This document shows, in pieces, positions 47,899-58,640 of a DNA stretch of 64,000 nt. The translations under genes were made by a program, and so were the position numbers. The notes below the pieces were generated by a model. The model was not told the origin of the DNA and did not search any database. It was given only the letters and a program-made list of their open reading frames with translations. Every line of letters starts with the position of its first letter. Position 1 is the stretch's first letter. This stretch comes from Macrotrachela quadricornifera (Eukaryota > Rotifera > Eurotatoria > Philodinida > Philodinidae), in the NCBI GenBank assembly GCA_022393335.1, contig JAJEKB010021338.1, positions 65,952-129,951 on the forward strand, given 5' to 3'.

Positions 47899-50138
47899 AT
47901 GGCTCGCGCAATTGGTATTGATTTAGGAACCACATATTCAGTAAGTAGTTCATTATTTATACGACATTATCTTATTAAAATTTTTAATATTTTAGTGTGT
48001 TGGTGTATTTCAACATGGTAAAGTTGAAATAATTGCAAATGATCAAGGTAATTGTTAGCGTCCATAGATGTGATTCTATGACGCCAACGTATAGTTTAAN
48101 NNNNNNNNNTCGGAGGTTGAAGCCATCAGTTATATCCCCAAAAGGAGAACCTCACAGTAATCGAACAACACCATCATATGTTGCATTTACTGATAGTGAA
48201 CGTTTAATTGGTGATGCAGCAAAAAATCAAGTAGCAATGAATCCAAATAATACAGTTTTTGATGCTAAACGACTTATTGGTCGAAAATTTGATGAATCAA
48301 CTGTACAATCTGATATGAAACATTGGCCATTTAAAGTTATTAATAAAGATGGAAAACCAAAAATTCAAGTTGAATTTAAAAATGAAACAAAATTATTTAC
48401 ACCAGAAGAAATTTCATCAATGGTTTTAATAAAAATGAAAGAAACCGCTGAAGCTTATCTTGGAAAAAAAGTGTCAGATGCTGTTGTAACTGTTCCAGCT
48501 TATTTCAATGATTCACAAAGACAAGCAACAAAAGATGCTGGTGCTATTGCTGGACTAAATGTTTTACGTATTATTAATGAACCAACAGCAGCAGCTATTG
48601 CTTATGGTTTAGATAAAAAAGCAGCAAATGAAAAAAATGTTTTGATATTTGATTTGGGTGGTGGAACATTTGATGTATCTATATTGGTTATTGATCAAGG
48701 TGTATTTGAAGTTAAATCAACAGCTGGTGATACTCATTTAGGTGGTGAAGATTTTGATAATCGAATGGTAACACATTTTATACAAGAATTTAAAAGAAAA
48801 ACTAATAAAGATATCTCACAAAATACACGTGCTCTTCGACGATTACGTACAGCATGTGAACGAGCAAAAGTAAGTTAACATTTTTTTTTTAATATTAGAA
48901 AATATTAAATCATTTGTTTATTTATTCTAGCGTACATTATCATCATCAGCTAATGCATCAATTGAAATTGATTCTCTTCATGAAGGTGTTGATTTTTATT
49001 CTCAAATAACACGTGCTCGTTTTGAAGAATTATGTGCTGATTTATTCCGTTCAACACTTGAACCAGTTGAAAAAGCTGTACGTGATGCTAAAATGGATAA
49101 ATCAAAAATCGATGAAATCGTACTTGTCGGTGGTTCAACACGTATACCAAAAGTACAAAAATTACTTCAAGATTTTTTCAATGGTAAAGAATTAAATAAA
49201 TCAATTAATCCTGATGAAGCTGTAGCTTATGGTGCAGCTGTTCAAGCAGCTATTTTAACTGGTGATAGATCCGAAGAAATTAAAGAAATGGTTTTAATTG
49301 ATGTTGCACCACTTTCATTGGTAAGAAAAAAAAAATTTCTTTTCTTTTTTTGTTTATTAATCTTTTTCTTATTTTATTCATAGGGTATCGAAACAGCTGG
49401 TGGTGTTATGACAGCATTAATAAAACGTAGTACAACTATTCCATCAAGACAAACACAAACATTTACAACATATTCAGATAATCAACCAGGTGTTGATATT
49501 AAAGTCTTTGAAGGTGAACGTACAATGACAAAAGATAATCATTTACTTGGAAATTTTGAACTTACTGGTATTCCACCAGCACCACGTGGTGTACCAAAAA
49601 TTGAAGTTACATTTGATGTTGATGCTAATGGAATATTAAATGTTTCAGCTGTTGAAAAATCTACTGGTAAAGAAAAGAAAATAACAATTAAAAATGATAA
49701 TCGATTTACAAAAGATGAAATTGACAAAATGATTTCTGAGGCTGAAAAATATAAAAAAGAAGATGAAATACAACATGAACGTATATCAGCAAAGATTTCA
49801 CTTGAACAATATTGTTTTAATATGAAAAATAGTATTAATGATGAAAAACTTTCATCTAAACTTTCAAATGATGATAAAACAAAGATTAATGAAACAATTG
49901 ATTCAACACTTAAATGGATGGAATTAAATCATTTAGCTGAAAAAGATGAATATGAACATAAACTTAAAGAAATTGAAAAAATTTGCTCACCTATCGTTGC
50001 TAAAATTTATGGTAAGTGATTTTATATTGATTAAATATAAAAATTACTATATATATTTATTTATTTATTCTAGGTGGTGAAAATAATACATCCGGTGATC
50101 AAAATGGTAAAGGACCTACCATCGAAGAAATGGATTAG
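47899..50138 (+). CDS. hsp70: Cytosolic Hsp70 chaperone, coding sequence interrupted by an LTR-type insertion
   Basis: Five exons: 47899-47940, 47996-48869 (with the insertion), 48931-49320, 49384-50011 and 50074-50138. They carry the ATPase signatures [24 protein letters not shown] and [13 protein letters not shown] and the substrate-binding domain, and end GPTIEEMD. The protein would be 629 residues without the insert, slightly shorter than usual. It is an ATP-driven folding chaperone of the cytosol and nucleus. At 48053-48156 foreign DNA with an N gap splits the codons after NDQGN, bordered by a 5-bp duplication. As assembled, the reading frame meets a stop just inside the insert, so this copy should be null unless the insert is spliced out or is an assembly fault. 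The last four residues are EEMD rather than the canonical EEVD that binds TPR co-chaperones. The promoter carries heat-shock elements. Confidence 0.92.
48048..48161. mobile_element. LTR-type insertion in hsp70 (with assembly gap)
   Basis: The exact 5-bp duplication GTAAT (48048-48052 and 48157-48161) borders sequence that begins TGTTAGCGTCC and ends ACCTCACA. TG...CA ends with a 5-bp duplication are the signature of LTR retrotransposons or solo LTRs. A run of 10 N (about 48100-48109) marks a gap, so the true insert is of unknown length and the assembler may have collapsed a long repeat. The hsp70 frame resumes precisely after the duplication. Confidence 0.65.
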
Positions 50139-50639
50139 ATAACTAATTCTAGTCGTATTTTTTTTTTATAAAATATTTCTGTGATAAATAAATAATTTGA
50201 TGAGAGAATATAAATATTCTCTAAATAATATATAATCGTTTCTTTTATTAATTAGAAAACACTTAATCATATAGTTTAAAGTATTTGAAAATCGTTATGT
50301 TTCACTATGTAGACTATACAGCATGATTACGTTATTTTTAATAGTTTTGTACAGTTTGCTGTATTTAAGTAGAACATTGGAAGTTTCTTATTTTAACACA
50401 GTAGGATAGAGCATCGACTACTCTATCGAACCATACAATTTGCATTCTATTTTCTCTGGTCCTACACCAAAAAATTGATAGATCTCAAACGAGTATGAAA
50501 AAAACTTTTGCAGATAGTTCACGTTATTTTTAATAGTTTTATTCTACATTTATATGAACAAAAAAACAGTACAATTATAGACGATGTTCGACATGACAGC
50601 TACGAGCATTATATATCTTCAAAATTCTTTTCGATCAAG

Positions 50640-50890
50640 AAGCTAATACTTTATCAATGTAGGTTTGATTTGATATTTCTCCATTCAGTCAAAAGCTTTT
50701 TTTTAAGTTCATTAAGAGATTTAGTATCTGTTCTATTTAATCGTTGTTTTAAATATCCTCATACAGCACAAACCATTGGCACAGCATCAGGACTAGCCAG
50801 CATCCATTCTTCTGGTTTGATATAATCAATTTTATTTTCATTTAAATATTGAATTGTTTCTTTGGAAGTATGACTTGATTTCTTTCACAC
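50640..50890 (-). pseudogene. Mariner-type transposase C-terminal relic
   Basis: The minus strand reads SSHTSKETIQYLNENKIDYI, then KPEEWMLASPDAVPM, a stop, then GYLKQRLNRTDTKSLNELKK. This follows the order of a Tc1/mariner-type DDE transposase: the SHTS block after the second catalytic Asp, the WMxxSPDxxPM block with the third Asp, then LK-R. At least one in-frame stop breaks it (in place of the Trp codon after VCAV), and upstream sequence is not recognisable, so it is a dead fragment. Confidence 0.65.
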
Positions 50891-52121
50891 TTACGTCCAT
50901 TAGTAATAAAGAATTTTAAAAAACGAAGAAGTTTTTCAAGTAAATATAATATAGCTATAAGAAAATCGTGCCAACTTTTATAGAATATAAATAAATACGC
51001 TACGATAGAGAAACTAAATTCTTGCAAGACATATGTTTTACTAAAAAATTTCAAAATTGGTGTTTCCGTCCATGTACTTACAAAAAGCAACTCCATGCGT
51101 GTATCTATGATTTGTATTTACATGCAAAAAGTGAAAATATTTCATATAACTTGCATGATAATGCATGCCATATGGTGATTTAAAAAATATTTTGCATGTC
51201 GATGCAGGTTTTAAGAAATTTTTTGCAAATACATGCGTTTCTTTGACTTTCACGTTTGACTGAGATGGCCGACTCTCTATACGTATTTGGTTCTTTAACA
51301 TCGAGCAAAGAATCGAAAGAAAAGACAAAACCGTATAATGTATCGTGATGAAAAAGATGTGTGTGAAAAATATTCATCCATATCTATCTCATCCACATGT
51401 GTATGAAATAACACGGTCGATTGATTCACACAGATAAACATTACTTGAAAAAAAACCAAATAACTTCAATGAATATATATAAGTAAGATAGCTTGTGTCT
51501 AACATGCATAAAAACAAATCTCACATATTCTATTGTTATAATTTTCATCGTAAGTGTATCTAATTATCTATATATCGGTTTTTCTATGTAATGCGACACT
51601 TCAGACATATTAAGTATTTATTTCAGAATTTAAAATAAATATTTATATCACGGTGTAGAGTGAATACCAAAATGTTTCATGGAGATAACTTCTTATATAA
51701 TAATGAAAGGGCTGATTTTAAAGAACGAGCCACGAGATAAGTTAACCCTCAAGCACGAGCTCTCAAATAAAAAAAAATATTTGACATTATATTGCACTGG
51801 GATAGATTGGCATTGAAGATATTCTATCGAATCTATATTCTGAGAAAGAACTAAATTGGTTTTTTGATTTTTCAAAAACCGCTTACTTTTTGAATAGAGG
51901 AATACAGAAACCTTGAAATATTTTTATGAAAATTAAGATATCGAGAAAAAAATTGTTATCGTTTATGCAAGACGAAATAACACGCTACTTTACCATGCAT
52001 TTATCTCAATTTTGACTTTTCTGACGAAAATTGAGTTATTTAAAAGGGGGGGGGAGGTATGGGATAGGCCTTAAACTTCAATGAACCATTCATGAAATAT
52101 CACTAAACAACTAGTAGACAG

Positions 52122-52395
52122 TACCCATGTGAAAGAAAACGGCGTCGTAAACGGCCCTAAACGGTGCAACACGACGAAAAACGACGCCGTTACGGGCCGT
52201 TTTACGTGAGCTCGTAAAACGGTGGAAATAGGGCGAAAAATGATGGCCGTTTTCTAGCAAAAAAAACGGCCCGTAAAACGAGCTGCCGGATTACGGCGAA
52301 ATACGATGACAATTAGTGCCTTAATACGTCGTGTTTTAGCCGTTTCAGGCCGTATACGACGCCGTTTCCGACGGTCGGAATGATGGACCTGGGTA
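52122..52395. mobile_element. GC-rich MITE with repeated AACGGC motifs
   Basis: The ends form a short inverted repeat (TACCCATGT on the left; TACCCAGGT on the right reverse-complemented), with a second matched block (AAACGGCGTCG) just inside both. The roughly 274-bp body is far richer in GC and CpG than its surroundings and repeats AAACGGC and GCCGTTT many times in both orientations. No frame. The flanks show no exact duplication. The family is unknown. Confidence 0.6.
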
Positions 52396-53638
52396 GTTGA
52401 CTTTTGATAGTGATTTCGATGCCCTACTTTTTCTCAAAATTATTGCACACTGAACAGAATAAATACAACGTTATTGCGAAAATCTCATTCAGGCACGATT
52501 CTTGTTTAAATAGTAGAACAATAGTTTCGATATTATGAGTATTAAAAAAGTAACTAACATATTTCTAGTAGAAAAACTAGAAATAGGTAAAAATCGAGGT
52601 TTTTCTGAATCAAAACTATATCAGATCCTTCATGCTGTAGTTAAGAATAGAGATGGAATTTGTTCATCCATAAAAAAACATCTAGAGCTTCGAAATGAAT
52701 TTTCTTACTAATCATACAATAATAGATCTTTTTCCTAAGAAAAGGATCAGTAAATCTTTTGGATTCACGCTACTTGTGATTATAAAGTGAGCCATCTAAA
52801 CTATTACGTCAGATTGATTCATGTTAGTTTCATATAAATATCAATTTTAGTATCCTAACGTAAAATATGACTGAATGGTCACACTTGGATTCATACATGA
52901 AACAGAAATACATCTAAAATATTTTACTGAATATATTTCATATCTATTGTACTGAACAGTTTTTATTATACAGTCATAGTTTTATTTGTTATGCATTGAC
53001 ACATTGATTAGTCTAAATTAACTAATCTTTTTGTGTACTTATGATACTAACAGAAAATTGAATAATTTCATACGTATGTAATATTTGTCAGATCCTTTCT
53101 TCAACAAAATCTATTCTATAATATCCTTGTGATCATTATTCTTTTAAGTGTTAACCCTTTTATAAATATTGATATTACGCAAAAACCAAAACATTATGTT
53201 TGACAAGAAATTCCACGGCTGGATTCAAACAGTATATTACCTTTTATTTTAACTGACATCTTTATTATTGACAGTTGTCTTTTAGTTTTTCACTGTCTTT
53301 AAAGCCGTTCATCTGATTCTTCTCTTAATAAGTTTGTGATAGGATCAAGCCAAAAAAAAATGTGAGTTAGGTTCGCATAGTTGCTGGAGAAAAATGAAAA
53401 ATCAACATGTAACCAACCCATTACTTTGTATGAAATATAATAAGAACCCAATATGTTATTGCTTCTATATGATCTTCAAACTTCACTGTTTATCTAACAT
53501 ATTTGCATTTCTGCACATGGAGAAAAAATTACACCATCAAAATAAATTTTACAACACAACGTATACAAACGAACATCTAAAAAGAAACAGACTATTGTAG
53601 ATAGTACAGACACACGCAATTCAAAGAAAGTAACATCA

Positions 53639-53791
53639 ATGTCGAACAAAATGATTTTATCATTTCATACGCTACCGGTCGAATTGATTTATAAAATTCT
53701 CGATCATCTCGATCAACGAACAATTTTATTATCGTGTCATAATGTGTGTACCAGACTAAATGCAATAACAGACACATACCATCGATATCAG
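53639..53791 (+). CDS. F-box exon
   Basis: This frame starts MSNKMILSFHTLPVELIYKI and continues LDHLDQRTILLSCHNVCTRL, then NAITDTYHRYQ, ending at CAG/GTAATC. LPxELIYxILDxLD...LxNVCxRL is an F-box, the Skp1-binding motif of SCF ubiquitin ligases. The exon ends in phase 0, and all downstream LRR exons (from 55249) are also phase 0, so splicing onto them would keep frame. F-box plus NLRC3-like LRR proteins are frequent in bdelloids by my recollection. Whether this exon really joins the LRR array across about 1.45 kb is inference. Confidence 0.6.
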
Positions 53792-54009
53792 GTAATCTTT
53801 ATTTCTATGATAGACTCATATATTTATTATCTTTCAAATAATGTTATTTTTTTTCTCTATGCATTATTTTCCTTCAAACTTTCTATTCTTGATTCCAATA
53901 GATAGATATGATTTGAAAGTATTGTATACTTAATTATTTTCTATCGATGAAACGAACTCAGAAGGATATAAATGACTATTATAGGAAATTGTGTGGGCTT
54001 TAAAACTCT

Positions 54010-54620
54010 ACAATATCTTAGGAAATGGAAAATAGAATCAAAACCCTTCTTGAAAGTATTAAAGTTACTGTTTTTAATGGTGATAAAAGTGAAAATCTCC
54101 TGTATGAAGTGATTTATAATAACTTGAATGTGTTCATTTTCGTTGACACTAGTTTGTAGAAATGACTCCTCATACTATTCGTGTTCTATTACGAAAGTAA
54201 CTATTATAAGCTGAAGTAAAAATTGAAGGTAATAAAATATAAGACACTTCAATAATTTGCAACAGGCTAAAAATTTCTTTTTCGGCCTTTTTGTTTGATT
54301 ATGTTAATTCAACTTACTTCGATATATATCTAAAATAAATCTTTTTCTTAAGAACTTTTACTGTAAAATGAGACTGAAATATCTCTATGACATTATACTA
54401 TACTATAATGAATATGATGACTTCGATCATTTCCTAAAACAATACGATTATCATTCATTAATCAAAACGCTAGGTAGTGTTAAATTTTCAATTAATCAAT
54501 TTTAAAGGCTTAAATATATTAGTATTCATAATCTAGAATGTTTATCATTACATGTTTTGCGTACTGCGTCTTTCCGGAATAGTCTTATCTAATATTGTTT
54601 CACGTGGCTGTCAACTTATA
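54010..54620 (+). pseudogene. Possible decayed exons between the F-box exon and LRR array
   Basis: Several open stretches have coding-like composition with splice-like borders. One follows TATCTTAG at about 54018 (TLLESIKVTVFNGDKSENLL), one lies at about 54370 (NEYDDFDHFLKQYDYHSLI) before CTAG/GTAGTG, and another follows TTTTAAAG near 54507 (LKYISIHNLECLSLHVLR). The last looks leucine-rich. Stops separate them. They could be the original C-terminal part of the F-box gene, now dead, or chance. Confidence 0.3.
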
Positions 54621-55248
54621 AAATACTGAGCATAAATGATCAGAATAGTGAGGCAAAAAAAGATCGTTTATATTCTATATGACATAAGCCATCGCCTCAA
54701 ATAGCCTCAGTTCCAAACTCGTTTAACCATTATTATTTACAAATTCCATAAATCTTTATAAAAAATAAAGTGAAAAACTTGAAAACCACATGATTTAGCT
54801 TATCGCGGTTTCTTAATAATCCCATTTAACTCGTGAGAAAATCTTCTTTTGATAGTAGTATTGTGGCGAGTTTTTTCCAAAAGAAAAAATGTTCTGTTAT
54901 GCAGATACATGTGGTCTAAAACTATCTTCATCTAAACCTCTTTCCATATTTTTCTTCTGTTAAAATCAATCGAGAGTATTCTGCAGTATAAACCACACTG
55001 TGCACTGGCCAATCTCTATTATTTCTATGTCACTCATTTCAACAATAGTCTAAATCAGATACTTTAACTATACTAATATCGATAATCAAGTCTAACTCTC
55101 TGTTGTTAAAGATAGGTTTCCTTTCCTAATACTACATTGACAAATATACCTTTACAGTTTTTCCTTAATTTCGTGGCACTTTCTGTCCAACTGAAATCTT
55201 ATTCATAAAATAATTTAAAAATCTATACCTGAATGTTATTTTTAGCAG

Positions 55249-57271
55249 ACATTCAGCACATTGGAAATTTGGGACAAAAATATTGGTGACAAAGAAGCAC
55301 AAAATCTAGCCTCTGCTTTACGACAAAACAAAGTAATATGAACTATATCAATCTTCTTATTATTCACTTGTGCATGCACTATTTTATACAGACACTCACT
55401 ATATTGGACCTCCGATGGAATCAAATAAGTCAACAAGGAGCACAGTATTTAGCCAATGCTTTACAACAAAACAAAGTAATATGAATCACACCAACCTTCT
55501 TCTTACTCATCTGTGCACTTACTATGTTACACAGACACTCACCACACTGGTCTTGTCCGACAATACAATCGGCGTTGAAGGAGCACAGCATTTAGCCAAT
55601 GCTTTACAACAAAATAAAGTAATATGAATTACATCAATCTTCTTCTTATTCATCTAGACACTCACTATTTTATACAGACACTCACCACATTGAACCTCTT
55701 TAACAATGCAATCAGTGATGAAGGACCACAACATTTAGCTAATACTTTAAAACAAAATAAAGTAACATGCATCACATCAGTATTCTTCTTATTCGTCTAT
55801 ACACTTACTATGTTACACAGACACTCACTACATTGGACCTCACGAGCAATAAAATTGGTCCACAAGGAGTCCAACATTTATCCAATGCTTTAGAACAAAA
55901 CAAAGTAATATGAATCATATCAATCTTCTTCATATTCATCTGTACACCTACTATGTTACACAGACACTCACTACATTGGATCTCGGATGCAATCAAATTG
56001 GTCCACAAGGAGCGCAACATGTAGCCAATGCTTTACAACAAAACAAAGTAATATGAATCACATCAATCTTCTTCATATTCATCTATGCACTCACTGTTAT
56101 ACACAGACACTCACTACATTCGAGCTCTGGAACAATCAAATTGGTCCACTAGGAGCACAACATTTAGCCAATGCTTTAGAACAAAATAAAGTAATATGAA
56201 TCACATCAATCTTCTTCATATTCATCTAACCACTCACTATTTTATACAGACACTCACTACATTGATTCTCGAATGCAATGAAATTGGACCAAAAGGAACG
56301 CAACACTTAGGCAACGCCTTAGAAAAAAACGAAGTAATATACATCACATCAATCTTCATCTTATTCATCTATGATCTCACTATTTTACACAGAAACTCAC
56401 TACATTGAAGCTCTGGAACAATAGAATTGGTCCACAAGGAGCACAACATTTAGCCAATGGTTTAAAACAAAACAAAGTAATACGAATCACATCAATCTTC
56501 TTCTTATTCATCTGTACACTTACTACGTTACACAGACACTCACCACACTGGTCTTGTCCGACAATGTAATCGGTGTTGAAGGAGCACAGCATTTAGCCAA
56601 TGCTTTAAAACAAAATAAAGTAATATGCATCACATCAATCTTCTTCATATTCATCTATACACTCTACTATTTTATACAGGCACTCACTACATTGGATATT
56701 GGGAGCAATCAAATTGGACCACAAGGAGCACAACATTTAGCCAACGCTTTAGAAAAAAACGAGGTGATATGCATAGCATCAATCTTCTTATTCATCTATA
56801 TACTTACTATGTTACACAGGCACTCACCACATTGTTTCTATCCAAAAATGCATTATTTGATGAAGGAACACAGCATTTAGCCAATGCTTTAAAACAAAAT
56901 AAAGTAATATGAATCACATCAATCCTTTTCATATTCAACTAAGCAATCACTATTTTACACAGACACTCACCACATTGTACCTCTCGGATAATTTAATCTG
57001 TAATAAAGGAACACAACATTTAGCCAATGCTTTAAAACAAAATAAAGTAATATGCATCACATCAATACGCCTCTTATTCGTCTATGCACTTACTATGTTA
57101 CACAGACACTCACCAAATTGAATCTCAGGCTCAATGAAATTGGTCTACAAGGAGCACAACACTTTGCCAACGCTTTAGAACAAAACAAAGTAATATGAAT
57201 CTTATCAATCTTCTTCTTAATCACCTATACACTCGCTATTTCATGCAGACACTCATCAAATTGGAGCTCTT
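55249..57271 (+). CDS. NLRC3/ribonuclease-inhibitor-type LRR array, one repeat per exon, truncated
   Basis: Fourteen complete 84-bp exons, each GT-AG bordered and phase 0, each encode one 28-residue LRR of the form TLTTLDLxxNxIGxxGAQHLANALxQNK. Exon starts: 55249, 55392, 55535, 55678, 55821, 55964, 56107, 56250, 56393, 56536, 56680, 56820, 56963, 57106. Introns are 59 bp (60 and 56 at the two exceptions). No exon has a stop, so about 392 residues are intact. Most introns have TGA a few bases in, so retention would terminate. A fifteenth exon starts at 57249 and is cut after about 23 bp by unrelated sequence. RI-type LRRs form horseshoe binding surfaces. The N-terminus may be the F-box exon at 53639. 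The 3' end was lost to a LINE insertion. Confidence 0.85.
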
Positions 57272-58381
57272 GTCATTCCTCTCACTGCACTGATACGATT
57301 AAGACGTGTTTTCTTCTTTCTCTCTCGAAATATATACATTCTATATATTATCTATATCTGTCCTCCATCACGTGTTTTTCTCTCCTTCTATCCACGTGAC
57401 CATTGATTGATTGATATTCAATTCGTTTCATCAGGTGTTATCGGCACTGCCGATATGCCAAACGGCATTATCTCGGCTGACCAAGGTCAACCTGATAATT
57501 CTTCTTCTTCTTCTCCCACTCCCAACTACATCACACCTGAACAAGAACAACAATCACCCAACAAACCAACAACTTCGTCTATCCCCCAATCTCAATCAAA
57601 TAAACTATCTCATCCCTTCGTACAACAACGCCTATCATCATTACGAACACATTTAAAGGTGGACAATCAAACTACTCCCATCAATACCTATGTTAATTTC
57701 AACCAACAGCAATTTGTCAAATATCCATATTTGTCCACAGTTAACCAACAGCGACCAATCACATCGAGCTTAAGTCATCATAATCAATATACAACGACAT
57801 CCAACCACTTATCATCATCAAACAATGACATCACACACCAACAACATAGTCATCAATATGCTCATCAAGAACTAAATAATAATTCACCAGCTGATAAAAA
57901 TAATGATGAAGAATACACTCAAGTTAAAAGAAAGAAAAAGAAAGCAAGAGTTGATCCTGTTGAATCAAGTTCTTCTTCTTGTACTCCATCAACATTGTCA
58001 TCATCAGCTGATACAAATCAATCTACATCATCTACGAATACCAACAGCATGATTTCGAATGGTAATTCAACAAATAATTATTTCATCAACTCGAATGGTG
58101 ATATGAATCATGGAACCAACGAAATTAACAACAAAAACGATTCTAAAGAAATCTCTCAACAAGCTATTCGTTTCGCTGAAACACGATTTGCTTTTCCACC
58201 TTTTATTATCACGTTCCAACAAGCTGTTGACGAAAATATCATCATCAAGTCTTTGGTAAGTCACTTTGCTTCTAAATATGATTTTCATTTAAACTTTGCC
58301 GGACATCGTTTGAAAAACAAAAATGAACTGGTTATTTTTACTGAAAATCGTGAATCATTCGCAATGTTATATGATAATGGC
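57272..58381 (+). CDS. LINE ORF1-like protein, truncated by a hAT insertion
   Basis: After the cut LRR exon come about 135 bp without a frame, then an open frame from Met 57407 (or more likely 57455, MPNGIISADQGQPDN). It runs until a TAG that belongs to the next element (58382-58384). The N-terminal 220 residues are Ser/Asn/Gln-rich with a basic patch (QVKRKKKKARVDP). The C-terminal part, from AIRFAETRFAFPPFIITFQ to ELVIFTENRESFAMLYDNG, is compact and recalls a conserved part of ORF1 proteins of bdelloid LINEs as I remember them. No zinc knuckle is visible. The frame is open and little decayed, so the insertion was recent. The rest of the LINE should lie beyond the hAT element. Confidence 0.55.
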
Positions 58382-58640
58382 TAGGGGTGGCACTTTATCT
58401 TTACTTTACTAGGTAAAGTAAAATGTACACACTTTACTTTATTGGGTAAAGTAAAGTATTTACTTTACTTTACTCAGTAAAGTAAAGTATTAACTTTACT
58501 TTACTCGGTAAAGTAAAGTAGATCCACTTTACCCAAATAATAAAGTAAAGTAAAGTAAAGTATTTACTTTACTTTACTCGGTAAAGTAAAGTAGATCTAC
58601 TTTACCCGAATAATAAAGTAAAGTAAAGTAAAGTAAAGTT
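58382..58640. repeat. hAT-type end with GTAAA subterminal repeat array
   Basis: The segment starts TAGGGGTGGCAC, a typical hAT terminus, and continues for about 255 bp as short GTAAAGTAAAGTA blocks in both orientations, with palindromes such as TTTACTCGGTAAAGTAAA. Hat transposases bind short subterminal repeats, so this may be the 5' end of the element whose transposase starts at 60168. The matching right end is outside the window. The predicted 8-bp target duplication is ATAATGGC (58374-58381). Confidence 0.6.

Larger units (their letters stand above)
50139..53638. other. Intergenic region with transposon relics
   Basis: The hsp70 3' UTR lies at the left. A transposase relic (50640-50890) and a GC-rich MITE (52122-52395) are given separately. 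A G-rich tract lies near 52045. The remainder is AT-rich with no gene that I can support. Confidence 0.4.

Noticed and set aside
48033..48100. Possibility that the hsp70 insert is a normal intron
   Set aside because: The left edge offers GT and the right edge offers CAG, but splicing there would give GATCAAG+TAATCG and shift the conserved frame. Removing the insert at the 5-bp duplication restores the expected codons exactly.
55249..57189. A CRISPR-like repeat-spacer array
   Set aside because: The regular 143-bp period superficially resembles one, but the units are LRR exons with canonical GT-AG introns in eukaryotic DNA.
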